NCBI RefSeq assembly: GCF_051106095.1
Contig: NC_135785.1
Location: forward strand, 181,838,045 to 181,902,044
Direction of reading: 5' to 3'
Origin: Pogona vitticeps
Taxonomy: Eukaryota > Chordata > Lepidosauria > Squamata > Agamidae
DNA length: 64,000 nt
The position numbers and the translations under genes are program-made. Under the pieces are notes generated by a model that made no database searches, was not told where the DNA came from, and saw nothing but the letters and a program-made list of their open reading frames with translations. Below, in pieces: positions 11,146-24,837 of this stretch; the stretch's first letter is position 1; each line of letters begins with the position of its first letter.

Positions 11146-13256
11146 TTTATGAGTTTCTAAAAGTATTGTTTCTTGAACCTCTGCTCACTCCTTCTAAATT
11201 TATGTGATGTTCCCCGGAAGTCAACTGATGTTAAAAATATAATTTAAAAAGAGTTTTATTTGGGGCAATCTGCAATCCTATATTGGAATAAGCTCCACTG
11301 ACTGTAGCAGGAGTAGACATGCCTAGGGTTTCACTGTAAATATGCAAAATATTATATTCTTCTGCAAAATTAAAGAATACTTCTGGAACATTAAGGATTC
11401 TTGGGCTTGGGGTTGGTTTTCCTAGAGAGAAATAGGATGATGTTGTTATCTGAAGTTGTTCGGGTTTTATCCACCAAGTCTCACACAGAGAACGTCTGGT
11501 GTGGTGCAAAGCCAAATGTTCTAACATCTGTGCTGATCTACTACATAATTAGAAGTAGTAGATGGAGAAGCTACATCATCTTTGCCAAAATAAGATCAGG
11601 GGCAGATTATTATATCAACATCTCACAACCTGATACTGCCTTCTCACAGACCTTGTGTTATAGGCCTGTATAGCTTCTAGATACTAGACTGGTCTATTCA
11701 ACTGCAACAACAGACCATAGAACCTAGGGCTGCATTTGGTCTCCTCTGTGTGTATTTTTCACTTGGGGAGATCATGGGGTGTACTGGGGCACCTGTCCAA
11801 ACTATGAAAGATGTTTTATGAGCTAACAGATAGGGGTATTCAAAGAGCTTTGCTTGTATGTTCCCCTGCTTGCTGCCTTGAGCTTTTCCTACATGTCTTC
11901 CCTTCTTATCTCTGATATTAAGCATATTTGCATGGCTGGATCTGGCTCCTGGATTTGTTTAAAAACAAACATACATACAAACAAAAAGTCCACAAAATAC
12001 TTTTGCAAGGCAGAGTACTGTGTAGTTAATTTTGGAATCGGATATATTTATTTGTAACTATCTGAAGCAGTGCATTTTGATAAATGTTGCTTTCTCCTTC
12101 TGATTGTACATCAGTAGTAAAATGTCTGGGAAGTGCCAGAACACTAAATTCTACATCCTCGGTACAAATCAATAGGAAAATAAAATAAACCAAGGTTTTG
12201 TGGAGGGAGAAGATGGTATAGAAGTGTGTGTGGGGGGGAGAGATAAAGTGAGATAATCTGAACATCACCTAGATGTCAGGAAGTCTTCAGATAACATGAG
12301 TGCAGAAATCAGTCTTTGAGACAGAACAAATGCCAGAACTCGGAGCTCCTTCGTACATCTACAGGATCATGGGTGGCAATCGTAATTCAGCACAAGTATG
12401 GAAAGTGAAGGGTTCAAATCCAGGCTTTTCAGAGTTTCATGTTTGAAGGCAAAGACACACAAATGTATTACTTTTAGCTTTTCCCTGTTCGATTAAATAC
12501 TGAAAGCATAAGGTCTGGATGGCTTCCTTCAAGTTCTTTTCACCCCAAATACCAATAAATTTGTGAAATTTTGTCGATGTTTGTGCAGAAACAACACCTA
12601 AAACAAAGTTTGTGCCTCTCCGAAATCTTAAGCAGTAGTTTTATAATAGAGCTCTATTCTCCATTTTAAAAAAAAGAGTGGAGGTGGAGGATAGTGGTGG
12701 AAATAAGCTGGTAAGTTTGTCCCTGTTACTAATTTTCACAATGCTAACCATATTAGAATTTGGGGCAAGTTAAAAGAAAGTGTATGAGTCTAGCATATGG
12801 GAGAGACAGGAGAATCAAAACAAAATTGACAAAATGTTAGAACACAGCCTTGGGGGGGGGGGATGAGGGAAGAAATGTTCTTGTTTGAGCTTTTGATGCT
12901 TTGATACTGATATTTGGGGACTTCGAATGTGCATCTTTTTGCCGTCAGAAACACCACCATCTGTAAAGTAATGGCTATCTGAGGAGCAGCCTGCTAATGC
13001 TTAAGGTTATAAAAACCTGCAGATGGGCTACAGTTTTTCAGAAACAATATAACGTGAAGAATATGTTGTCTTGGAGCAGGCTTGTTAAGGCATATCAGGC
13101 AGGAGATAAATCAGATCCTGTAACTTCTGGACAATCTGGCTTCCAGACTTTAATTCCACAATCTCTAGAGCTGGAATTAAATCTCACTGACTTTTCGTTG
13201 TGCTAGGCTGTGGAAAGGTTTAGTCTGTTGCAGGGATGGGCTGGTTTGCTATTTCT
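11146..13256. other. Unassigned non-coding DNA
   Basis: No gene seen. A B-box-like gggttcaaatcc at about 12411-12422 may mark a decayed tRNA-derived SINE, but no A box or tail could be matched. A short run of G lies at 12853-12862. Confidence 0.4.
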
Positions 13257-13300
13257 GGGCTAGTTCATTCCATTATGTAATTGCTGGAGTGAACTAGCCC
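13257..13300. repeat. Hairpin 1 of a related pair
   Basis: Arms gggctagttcattcca and tggagtgaactagccc are reverse complements with one mismatch, around a 12-base loop. It resembles the hairpin at 13384-13425 in both arm core (gttc-ttcca) and loop (ending ttgc). Confidence 0.65.
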
Positions 13301-13383
13301 ACCCCAAGAGCATTCCCACCCACACCTGTCGGGCCCCTGTCAGAGGCTTCCACTTCTTTTGGTGGAGGTAGAATTGCTCTGTT

Positions 13384-13425
13384 TTGGTTCCTTTCCACTA
13401 TATACAGTTGCTGGAAATGAACCAA
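13384..13425. repeat. Hairpin 2 of a related pair
   Basis: Arms ttggttcctttcca and tggaaatgaaccaa are reverse complements with one mismatch and a 14-base loop. The start-to-start distance from hairpin 1 is 127 bp, and the two look like diverged copies of one unit. Confidence 0.65.
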
Positions 13426-14062
13426 AGGCTGCCATGGCTGGGACTGGGGACTGTCCCATGTTGTAATGTGGCTTAAGAAGACAGACACCTCAAGACACTG
13501 GCAAATTGAAATATTTTCTCTGCTCCAAAAAGGGGCAAAAGAATTTTAAAAAATTAGTTTGTATTAGGGCAGCGCTGATATGGTGCTTCGCTTATAAAGA
13601 ACTAGAAAAAAGAATAGAAAGGTTCCTCATGAAAGTGGGAAAAGACAAAACAGGACAATGAGGGGGATTTTAAAAAACCTTTCAATGAGATTTGTCTGCA
13701 AGGTGAAGCTGAGCACCTGCCTGTAGCCAAACTGACCAATGAAACCCAGCTGGTGGTAGATTTGGCTGCAGGCAGCTTCTTGGCCTGAACTTTAAGAGAA
13801 GCCAAAATAAAAGAAAACATACAACCCGACTGCCCTCTCATGTCTCCTCATGCTTCTAGGAGGAAGTTTTCTTTTTTAAAAAAATAATTACAAGTGATGA
13901 AGTGCATCTATGCTGCCCTAAATCAGTTTTTTTTTTGAAACTCACTTTTTCTCTATGAAACAGTGAAAGTGTTTTAATTTGCTATTATACTGGAGTATCT
14001 GTCTTCTTAAACAATTTCACAATATGGGGAATTCCCAGCAGAAGGAGCTGAACCAAACAGGG
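13426..14062. other. Unassigned non-coding DNA
   Basis: Nothing recognisable beyond short A and T runs. Confidence 0.45.
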
Positions 14063-14125
14063 TTGCTTGAGGTCTAGTATGCCATTTGGATGCGAGGATC
14101 ACACCAAATGGCATACTGGACCCCT
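14063..14125 (-). repeat. Repeat copy with internal inverted insertion
   Basis: Compared with the reverse complement of 7985-8032, this copy shares ggttgcttga on the left and gatcacaccaaatggcatac on the right. Between them it carries an extra gtctagtatgccatttg, an inverted copy of its own right part, making a hairpin. Confidence 0.65.
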
Positions 14126-14795
14126 GCCCAACAGAGGCCCACAATAGCTGCTCCAAAAAAGTCAGTAGACAAGCCCATAATTTTTATTCTAGTAAAAGAA
14201 AGGTTGGAGTCAGGCAGTTATAATCAACAGCACAGTAAAATTAAGATACCTGACACAACAAGTTCAGTTTGAGTCAATCTAAATGATTTGCATTTGCTTC
14301 TCAGTGATTTCATCGGGACATAATTTAATTATGTTAAGACTGAATTAGATTAGGCAAAAGCTTTCCACCTGGAAGTGGAGATGCCATGAATGATTTTTTT
14401 AAAGAAGTGATAGAGTACTCAGAAGGGGCTTGCCATGCCCTTCTTCTGAGGGCTTCCTGAGACTTGAGATTCATAACCATACTTAATGCAAAATATGCAG
14501 GGATTATTATCCCTATGCTTTTTTTATTATTGAGGAAGTGGAGGTATTGATATACTGGCCAGGATTCATAAGGATATTTGCTTGGATGGGACTGCTTCTC
14601 TCAGTAGAACTGGAAGAAGGACAAGTCTGATCCCCCCTCTTTATCCCTCATGTGCTCCCACAACCTTTTCCAGATAGCTAGGAAATCATCTTTTCGGGCA
14701 GTGTAGAGGGCAGAAGTCATAGAGCTGCATTGTTAATTCAATCTATCCTATATTATACAAATACTAAATTTTTCATGTTGCAACGGTTGTTAGTT
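14126..14795. other. Unassigned non-coding DNA
   Basis: No recognisable gene or element. Confidence 0.45.
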
Positions 14796-14880
14796 TTACT
14801 ATTTATTTTATTTTATTTTATTTTATTTTATTTATATCCCGCCTATCTGGTCGGTTAAGACCACTCTAGTTGCCTTGAGT
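14796..14880 (-). mobile_element. LINE 3' tail with (TTTTA)n run
   Basis: A TTTTA array followed by tttatatcccgcctatctgg and accactctag. On the minus strand this reads as a LINE 3' end running into an AAAAT tail. The same end occurs at 30267-30440, 39585-39665 and 55805-56190, where the last still carries reverse-transcriptase ORF sequence. Confidence 0.6.
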
Positions 14881-15007
14881 TTTGTGTGCATGCATGCATG
14901 TATGTGTTTTAAAGGGAAGGGCATCTGAGGAAATTTAATAAACCAGAAACCAAACCCTAGATATGAGATGGTTTGCAACAATGATAAGTTTTCATATCGG
15001 ATGTTAT

Positions 15008-15400
15008 CATACAATCATAGAATAGTGAAGTTGAAGGGGGCCTATAAGGCCATCAAGTCCAACTCCCTGCTCAGTGCAGGAATATAAATGAAAGGACATC
15101 TGCTCGGTGGTTGTCTAAGTTTCTCTTGAATGCCTCCAGAGTTGGAGCACTCACCATTTTTCGAGGTAATTGGTTCCACTGTCTTACCCCTCTAATAGTT
15201 AGGATGTTTTTCCTGATATTCAATCAAAATCTGGCTTCCTGTAACTTGAACCCATTGTTGCATATCCTGCACTCTGGGATGATCAAGAACAGATCCTACC
15301 CCTTCTCTGTATAACAGCCTTTCAAGTATTTGAAAAGTGTTACTATATCATCCCTCTGTCTTCATTTCGCAAGGCTAAACATGCCCAGTTCTTTCAGGTT
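15008..15400 (-). mobile_element. CR1 LINE 3' end
   Basis: The plus strand starts with caatcatagaatagtgaag and ggcctataaggccatcaagt, the inverted CR1 tail, and continues through the region encoding the end of ORF2 (tttcaagtatttgaaaagtg). It is 5'-truncated like most CR1 copies. Confidence 0.85.
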
Positions 15401-17164
15401 GTGATATAAAGTTCTACCTTATGGCATTTAACTTCACAAAAGAGACTCATCAAATAGCATCTGAAAGGAATGTGAAGCCATATTTGTTGCTAAATTAAAT
15501 TCAGGTTTGAGCAACAATGATAAATGGAGATGAAAACTGTAAGATTAAAAAGAAAGTAATCTAAATAATTAAAACTACCTTGTACTAGTAATTTGCTGAA
15601 TTAGTATAGTAATTAAGAACAACTCAAGAACAGTTAAAGAGAGATGATCACGGTGATGAAATTCAAGCATTAACTTTAGCAAGAATCTTAATGGTGCTGC
15701 CCAGAATAGGAACATCAAATAAACATCAGATTTTGATCTTGACACACAACTAAAATCTGCAGGCTTTAATCAGGATGCAAGTTGCGTTACACACCCCTAT
15801 CACCATCTGCAAACAATTAATAACAATAGTTTCCTGTTTTCAGATGTTTTGTAAAATGAAGAACTATAATCAGATGATACATTGATCATGGTGGGATTCA
15901 AATGAAGACAGAATTTCTTAAATGAAAAAAGTCATCAGGCTGTTAAGACAACGGCTGGCGTATGAAGAATGATAGTCATAGAAATCTTTATGAACATAAT
16001 TATTACAAAGACATATGTGAGAGCAGCCAGTTGTCATAGCCAGGCAAGGTACTGTAATGATAATGCAGACAAAATGCTCCTTGATGCTAGAAAAGCAAAC
16101 CTCCCATTATCAGAATAACTTCTGTGAACCTCCTGTTTACACAGCACAAGAACCAATATCTACGGCCTTTATGAAACTAGAGTTCAAACAGTGACCTTTA
16201 ACTTATATCTCTTGTAAAGATAAGCCATTATGAGTATAATAGGTTTATATTTGCTTTAGGACAAGAAGCTTTACATATGAAGCTACACAACCTCGCCTTA
16301 GTTAAGTGCAAATGCCTAGTATTTGCAAAGAACAAATCCCAGCTGCTCTCTTGTTTTCAGTGATTCAGTTTCCCTTAGAAGGCTGTTGGTTGGGTTAAAA
16401 CCATGTGGCATGACCTATAGGATATGTTTGCTGTTAGCTCAGGTGGAATGAGTACTGCCCGCATACCTTCCCTTTCTGTGAGGAGTTATAGTGCAGTAGA
16501 GTGTAATAATAAGTGTAGAACAATCAGAGTCATTTTTTTTGCTACCTGTTGGAGTGTACCATAGGAGAGATAATAAATCTCAAGAGTTAACAGATAACAA
16601 AGCCAGATTTTTTAAAAAAAAACAGACGGGTCATCTAGTATGCAGATTTCTTGCACATACATAAAATAATACAAATTTGCTGTTCCTTTATCATCTGTTC
16701 TATCTGTATTTCCTGGGTTATCTTTATCTAGGGTCTTCTACTTCATTGTTGTGGTTTGTATGGACATGATAGTGGTCTCATGTTGACCATTGTCTTGTTA
16801 TTGTCTTCTCCCCTGTTTCATTATCGCATTCATTTTTGTCTTTCTTTTATTATTATTATTTTCACAGAAGAAACAAAAAAAGAAAGAAAAGCAACAGACC
16901 AAATATAAAGGAAAAAAAAGAAAAAAAACCCTAACTAACCCCTCAATTTAAACTAAACTGTCCCTCCTTTGGAGTCAGAGACTCCAGCCTCGTTAACCCC
17001 TCTACTCTCCCTGGTTTGATTTCCAGTACTGTATACAGGTATACTAAGTAGATATACATATATCATAATATTTCCCCTACACTCCTTTCAATCCACTCTT
17101 TCTGCCCTAATAACTCATTTTGCCACCTCATCTAGCCATTCTCCTCACTCCCCCTTGCAATATT
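15401..17164. other. Unassigned AT-rich DNA
   Basis: No gene or repeat family was recognised in this low-repeat stretch, which would be a reasonable place to look for conserved non-coding sequence. A short telomere-like aaccctaactaacccct near 16928 is treated as chance. Confidence 0.4.
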
Positions 17165-17426
17165 AGTAAACAGACCTTATATTTTGTTGTCAGGTGCTGT
17201 CAAGTGGTTTTCCACTTACACAACTCCAAAAGAGTTCTCAAGGTATGTGAGATAGTATCACTGCACGATAAAATCTTATGGAGCAGTGGTTAAACTGCAG
17301 TTAAAATACAGTACTGTTTTGAGCTCTGCTCATAGCATTAACTCAATTTTGACTGGCTTAGGTAGCCAGCTTAAGGTTGACTCAGTCTTCCATCCTTCTG
17401 AGGTTGGTAAAATTTGTACCCAGCTT

Positions 17427-17427
<1 letters not shown>
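17165..17427 (+). mobile_element. tRNA-derived squamate SINE
   Basis: The segment contains gagcagtggttaaactgcag near 17280, then gagctctgctcat, then ggtagccagcttaaggttga and ccatccttctgaggttggta. This order matches a common squamate tRNA-derived SINE. It ends in a CT microsatellite. Diverged and without clear target duplications. Confidence 0.55.
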
Positions 17428-17472
<45 letters not shown>

Positions 17473-17499
17473 TGTGTGTGTGTGTTTGTGTGTGTGTAT
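17428..17499. repeat. (CT)n(GT)n compound microsatellite
   Basis: A CT array to about 17469 followed by an interrupted GT array. Arginine-glutamate and cysteine-valine frames through it are artefacts. Confidence 0.95.
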
Positions 17500-20213
17500 G
17501 CAATATGTACTCTGCATAATTAAATTGTAAACCACAGAGAGAGTGTTCCAAGCATTATGGGGCATTATATGAGCAGCACACTTAGTTTTTGCTTTGCTAT
17601 ATTGTACAGCAGAGCAAATAAACATTCTACAAGGCAATTCTAAAAATCGAGGAAGCCCAAGCAAATTTTTTAAATTTTGAAACTAGACTTCAGTGCAGCA
17701 CCATATTTAGCACAGGTACAGCAGACTATCTGTTCTTGCTCTGTGACAAATTTGGGGATATTTGGGCAAAGGGTTTTCAAGTTATGATTTAAAAAATAAA
17801 TAAATCTGTTTTACCCCTCCCTACCTCATGCAGAAACAAGTGACCCATTAAGTTCTGCTCAGATTTTGCAAATTAACAGCCGTGGCTTCTTTCATTGAGA
17901 CCATCTGTCTCATGTTAGGTCTTCCCCTCTTCCTACTCCCCTCTCCCCACTTTTGCTAACAATATTGTCTTTTCTGTTCAGTTCTGTATTTTCATTAAAT
18001 GTGCATGGTACAACAGCCTCAGTTTATTCATTTTTGCTGTAGTGAGAGCTCAGTCTTGACTTGATTGAGCATCTACTTTTCTGCTTTTCTGGCTGCCTAT
18101 GGTTTCTGTAAGGCTTTCCTCCAACACCACATTTCAATGAGTTGATTTTTGCCACTGTCTTTCCTTCACACAGTATTGATGGTTTTGACTTTGGTTTCCA
18201 ATGGCAGTTTTGGTAACTCCCAGCTCTCCCCCCCCCCCTTTTTCTCAATTTCAAAAGGTATGGGGAAATCTTTTGGAAGACAGCCACACAAGATGTTTTG
18301 GTCTGATATGGTCCCCCACCCCCCCAGGTTGCATACTCCAAGGAAAGAGTCTGGAAATTGGAACATAGCTTTCTAGTCTGCATTCTGTGCAGTGAGCATA
18401 GCAACATTAATTTACCTGAGAGGTTAAAGGGTGTGCATGTTTTTCCATTGTATATGATGCGCTAATTCACACTTTGTTTCACCATTTCATTAAGTCCAAA
18501 TACAGCCCTGCAAAATATTTTGGCACAAAAGAATTATAGCCACATACCAGTTCTTGCTTCTGTCTTCTCCCATCAACCATAGTACAGCTAATGTGCTCAT
18601 CTTCTGGGATCCTCTAGCACTGGGGAAGTTTCTCTTGGAATTTGTTTGTAGAGTGTCTATACTTTAACTTCTATTAAAAAAATCCAGGAAATTCAATTCT
18701 TTAAAAAATATATACAACCCTCTGGTTTATGAGATTTGAACTCAGGGCATCTGAGTCTTATACTCTGTCCACTACATGTATATTTCTTACTTGCTCCAAA
18801 TCCAAATCTGGAAAGGGAACACCCAATCATCATAGCCTAGCATAAAATCCTGTAAGCAGCTTGTGAACAACTGAAATAAGCTACCTTAGTATAAGTGTCT
18901 CCGTCCATTCAGCTGAGTATGGCCTGGTTTGGCAACATCTTCCTGATATTTCTGTTGAGTTTTTCAGGACTCAGCCTAGGACCTTCTGCCTGCACAGTAT
19001 GTGTTTTGTCGCTGAGCTATGCCCCTCTGGCATACTCTGTGTTGAATCAGTCCTCATTATGAGGCAAACATGACAGAGATATTGATTGTGGTGTCTGTTT
19101 TCCTTCTTGGCTTATGAGAAGGACAACTCTGTGGCTCAGCATACTTTTTCTTCCACAGCCAAATGTTACCGGTTTATCTTCCTTAACTAAACTCTGCTTC
19201 TCCTTGGTTTCCTTGTTAACTCAGACCAATGGGGCTGCATAATAGAGGTGTCTTCTCAGAGCCAATCAGCACAGGAAATACTGTGTCAAGTTTCAGAGAT
19301 CAAAAAAATGACTGGAAAAAATTACAGTCCCTCATTTCCTTAGATTCCAATTACGTGTGTCATTTAGAAGTGGAACCAGAAAGGAAGTGTGAAAGGAAAT
19401 TCTTTGTCTACAAGTTTATTGTATGTTGTCACAAAGGAAAAGTTAGCTATGGCAACAATTTCCCTTTAGTCTTCCTCTTCATCTCTCTTTCTCTCTCTTA
19501 CACAGACACTTAACAAAACTATGCGACATGTAACAATATTTTAACAGCTGGTCTGTACCAGTTGAGTGCAGTTTCCACTTACCTCGCATATTTATTCAAT
19601 GCCCGATTGACAGTAAAATAGAGGGGGAAAGTTGGCAACCATATCTTCTCTCTTCTGCTTTCAAAACTAAATTTCCATGAACAGCGCCCCCCCCCCCCGC
19701 TAAATAGGAGAGCATTGCTTTTATAGCAGTGGTAGGAGAGTGCTCCCACCTTTATCCAAACAGAATATAACTTTGGGGAATGTTTTCAAAAACATGGCCA
19801 CTCAGTCAAAGCAATTAACTTGCTTGACAGCAAGAGACACTGACCATGAGAGAAAAAGAGAGTGAGGAGATTAATGCTTGAAGGAGAACCTTAGCCTCTT
19901 TTTTACTGCCTGTCTGGGGGGGGGGGATGGTCAATCCTCCCTCAGTCATTTTCCTCCCACTGGTGTGGCTTCATCCTCTGGCTTCTCTCCTCTCCACAAT
20001 AGTACTTTGATGCAAATGCATTTGCTAGGACATAAATGGTTCCGTGCCCCCACAAATTGCCCCCTTTCCTCAAATTTCATGCCACCCAGCCTGATGACGA
20101 TTTCTGCAAAATTCAAAAACTTCAACACTTTTGTGGCTGTTACCCAAGTGTGGATTTTATATACTTCTTTTTGTCAGAGACAAGCATGGCTATCATTGGT
20201 GGTTTGTCCATAT
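17500..20213. other. Unassigned non-coding DNA
   Basis: No host gene recognised. A B-box-like segment (gagatttgaactcaggg) near 18727, followed by gtccactaca near 18767, suggests a minus-strand tRNA-derived SINE remnant. Minus-strand frames around 18024-18407 pass through poly-C and poly-G tracts and lack motifs. Confidence 0.4.
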
Positions 20214-20625
20214 TGTTTGTTTAGTCGTTTAGTCGTGTCCAACTCTTCGTGACCCCATGGACCGGAGCAAGCCAGGCCCTCCTGTCTTCCACTGCCTCCC
20301 AGAGCTGGGCCAAATTCATGTTGGTAGCTTCAATGACATTGTCCAACCATCTCATTCTCTGTCGTCCCCTTCTCCTCTTGCCCTCACACTTTCCTAACAT
20401 CAGGGTCTTTTCCAGGGAGTCCTCTCTTCTCATGAGATGGCCAAAGTATTGGAGCCTCAGCTTCAGGATCTGTCCTTCCAGTGAGCACTCAGGCTTGATT
20501 TCCTTTAGAATGGATTGGTTTGTTCTCCTTGGGGACTCTCCAGGGGACTCTCAAAAGTCTCCTCCAGCACCACAATTCAAAAGCATCAATTCTTCAGCGG
20601 TCAGCTTTCTTTATGGTCCATATTA
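20214..20625 (-). mobile_element. Bov-B LINE 3' end
   Basis: The minus strand translates to the C-terminal tail of the Bov-B protein: MRREDSLEKTLMLGKCEG, then KRRRGRQRMRWLDN and REAVEDRRAWLAPVHGVTKS-type sequence, a run conserved between squamate and ruminant Bov-B. The plus strand begins tttagtcgtttagtcgtgtc, the inverted Bov-B 3' terminus. The copy is strongly 5'-truncated and loses frame upstream. Confidence 0.92.
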
Positions 20626-21932
<1,307 letters not shown>

Positions 21933-22007
21933 TTATTGGCAGCAGTTTAGGAGAGTCCATTGCAAAAATTGTTTTAAGCAGCCAGTTACAATACTTGTGT
22001 AATGTAC

Positions 22008-22012
22008 ATGTG

Positions 22013-22057
<45 letters not shown>
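22008..22057. repeat. (GT)n microsatellite
   Basis: A 50-bp GT array with one T interruption, 80 bp after the larger compound array. Confidence 0.97.
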
Positions 22058-22059
<2 letters not shown>

Positions 22060-22465
22060 CTTGCAGCATATACATGCACAAATGTGTGCCTGAGAAAATG
22101 ACCAAAAGCAGATATGGACAATATATGACTTTATTTATTTTGGCAGCTGGAATTCCCAGTCTGAGACGTCATCAGCTGCCCTACTTAATGCATCCACAGG
22201 AATTTATTCAGCTTAGAGCCAAAAAAATCTTTTAAATAAAACCGCATGCTCAAGGTCACTTTTTCGATTGCCCAAAATTTGTCAATAAACTGCCCTAGCT
22301 TGGAAGGGCTATTAATTCACATGAAAATGTCAGTTTCTCTTCTTTTTTTGGCTCACAAAAGCAGGCCTCTGGGAAGAACCAAACTGAGGCCTCCCCTTGT
22401 AGGTCTATGAGAATGTTGACGGTATCTTCACCATGCTACCAAAGGCAAATGCCATAGAAAAGCCT

Positions 22466-23510
22466 GGTTCTTGTTCATAGCCTCTGTGACTCATAGCCTG
22501 GGTGATGTGCGGAGCCTCATTGAAAAGCTCTAGAGCTTCTGTGGTAGCAAAAAACATAATCATCATTTTTTCTCCTCAAATTATTGTCTCCTATTCATGG
22601 CCCCTTTGGGCCTGTTTAAACACTGCGTGGTCTGTGATAACAAAATACCACTCTCCAACGGCCACTCCAAGTGTTTTTTTGTTTTGTTTTGTTTTGTTTT
22701 TTAGTTTGGAAGAGGCACACCAGATGTCCTCCTGCCAGCATTGTAAGAACTTCAAGCGCGGAGTCCTCCATTTTCGCTTATCCAGATTAAAACTCCATCT
22801 TTGGAAACAATCCCTTCAACCAACCAAAAATGACCCAACCTCCTTGTAAGGCCACCTCACAAACCGAAGCAACGGAGAAGGCTCTTTCTGAAGCCTCAAA
22901 ACAACGTCCATCAACCACACCATCCCACTTCGACGCTCCATCCACTTCATCTAAAATTTCAAAAACCGATAAATCGAGGCACTCGATACCGAAATCCTCT
23001 ATATCGAAGCCTGTGCCTCTGGCACCTGGGCACAGCTGTCCACTTTCATCCGGCATTATAAACTTGATCTCTGGCAGAAATTTGATGCAGCCTTTGGATG
23101 TGCTGTTCTAGCCTCTACCATGCTGTGACACCTTGCCTCCTTTTAGACTAAAAAGACAGCTTTTTAGTCACCCAGGGTGTGATTCACAGAGGCCACGAAG
23201 AAGAAAAACAGGTTACCCACCTGTAATTGTAGTTCTTCAAGGGACCTCTGTGATTCACACATCCCGCCCGTCCTTCCCACTGTCATGCCATTCTGCTTAA
23301 TGTAGCAGCGGTTGATACAACTGAAAGGGGAGCCTTGGCGCCAAGGTACTTAGGACACGAGGGGGGACGGGCCTTATTCTAATGTATTTTTGGCTACCGC
23401 AGAAGCTCTAGAACTTTCCAGTGAGGCTCCGTGCAGGTGTGGATCACCCAGGGTGTGAATCACAGAGGTCCACTCAAAGAACTACAATTACAGGTGGGTA
23501 ACCTGTCATT
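22466..23510. mobile_element. Probable DIRS-like retroelement fossil
   Basis: The left end (about 22466-22560) and right end (about 23381-23507) are inverted copies of each other: cggagcctcattgaaaagct on the left corresponds to the inverse of agaactttccagtgaggctc on the right. A third related block near 23166-23275 holds the same sequence in both orientations. Terminal plus internal complementary repeats suit the DIRS (tyrosine-recombinase) group. Between them a Ser/Pro/Lys-rich stretch around 22830-23050 may derive from a gag-like region. The element is broken, and no recombinase or reverse transcriptase was recognised. A TIR-type DNA transposon is an alternative. Confidence 0.4.
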
Positions 23511-23899
23511 TCGGTATACACCAAAGAAATAACTACAAACTATTTCTCTCCTGGTGAAGAGAAATGCTGTGGGATAGATTCTTATTTCCATGACACAATA
23601 TTGGTAGGGAAGACATGTAAATGACAAGGTTAGGATCCCTTCCCCTTTTTAAACATTTGCTACTGACAAATACTTCCTGTTTAGCCATGAAAACTACTGA
23701 AGAATTGGTGAGTCTTTACCAATGTGGGCTTGGTATTTCAATGCCTAATCTTTCCTAAATTTTGCAAAGGGGCCAAGAATACTGTATTTAGAAAGCAGAA
23801 TGCTGTTTAATTTTATTAGTGCATGGTTATTTATACCACACAATCAGGATATGATATTCTGACTTACAGGTACCCTCTTTTTAAAAAAATAATATGTTC
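23511..23899. other. Unassigned non-coding DNA
   Basis: No recognisable gene or element. Confidence 0.45.
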
Positions 23900-24080
23900 T
23901 GTCAGGTCAGTTCTGACTTATGGATACCCTCCTTCTTAGGATTGTCTCGGTATAATTTATTCAGAAGTGGTTTATCATTTCCGCCTTCTGGTGGCACTCT
24001 AGAACTATGCAACTTACCCAAGACTGCCCAGGTGTTAGAGCACAGAATCCCAGGCCCTTGATCAGCATCTCACCCAGTCC
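23900..24080 (-). mobile_element. tRNA-derived SINE, same body as 3530-3720
   Basis: The plus strand contains cagaagtggtttatcatttc and acccaagactgcccagg, matching the order of blocks at 3530-3720. A short local duplication (ttctgacttatggataccct against gacttacaggtaccctc) lies just upstream. Confidence 0.5.
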
Positions 24081-24837
24081 CTGGCTCCAATGTACTGAGC
24101 AATACCAGCTCCTTTAAAAAGGAATAGAATTGTAGTAGGTGATGGGTAGGTGTGACACACACAAACAGTTGCGTTGCTCTTCATACAGGGGCAGGCAGCA
24201 TTAATTTTGGAGTGTAGGTCCAAGACTTCCACAGTCAGGATGTCCACTGCCATATTGGCTGTAGGCGTCTGGGAGCTATGACCTCAAAAAGTAATTTTTC
24301 TCATCTCTGTTTTCATATGTAAACACAGAGCAACATATGCATTTTTATCCCTCAGCCAGCAGAAAGAAAGCCACGCACCTCAGCATAAAGCATCTTTTTT
24401 GCCCTGGGATCAAAAGAAAAGTGTATTCCATCACCAGCCAATGAACAGGAGAGGGATCCACGGCTTCTGTGCTTGTGCACCCACTGCCTCTCTCCCAACA
24501 ATAAACATCAAGGTGACGGAAAGACCAACCTTGGGCTGTTTATTATTCACAGGAAGAACTGGCGCATGGACTTCCCATGTCTGACAGAAGAACATTCATC
24601 TCCATCTGCTTATGTCACAGAACTGCAAGATAAAATCCAGTCAGTCAGAGAGTCTGCGTACCGCCCCCATTTACTGGACAAGGTGGGATGTTTGGGATAA
24701 AGCGTAGCAATGACCTGGGACATTTGGGCTTCAACATGGGCTATAGAGGCAAAAAGTTACAATGTCACTGTGGAAGAGAAACCTGGACAACAGAGTAGAA
24801 GCAAGAAAGCAGTAAGGGAGATTGGCAGTAAAGGCCA
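24081..24837. other. Unassigned non-coding DNA
   Basis: No recognisable gene or element. Plus-strand frames around 24399-24700 lack motifs. Confidence 0.45.

Noticed and set aside
16928-16944. Telomere-like aaccctaactaacccct
   Set aside because: Only one and a half imperfect units, beside A-rich sequence; no array.
18024-18407. 127-codon minus-strand frame
   Set aside because: Passes through poly-C and poly-G tracts, overlaps other frames on both strands and lacks any motif.
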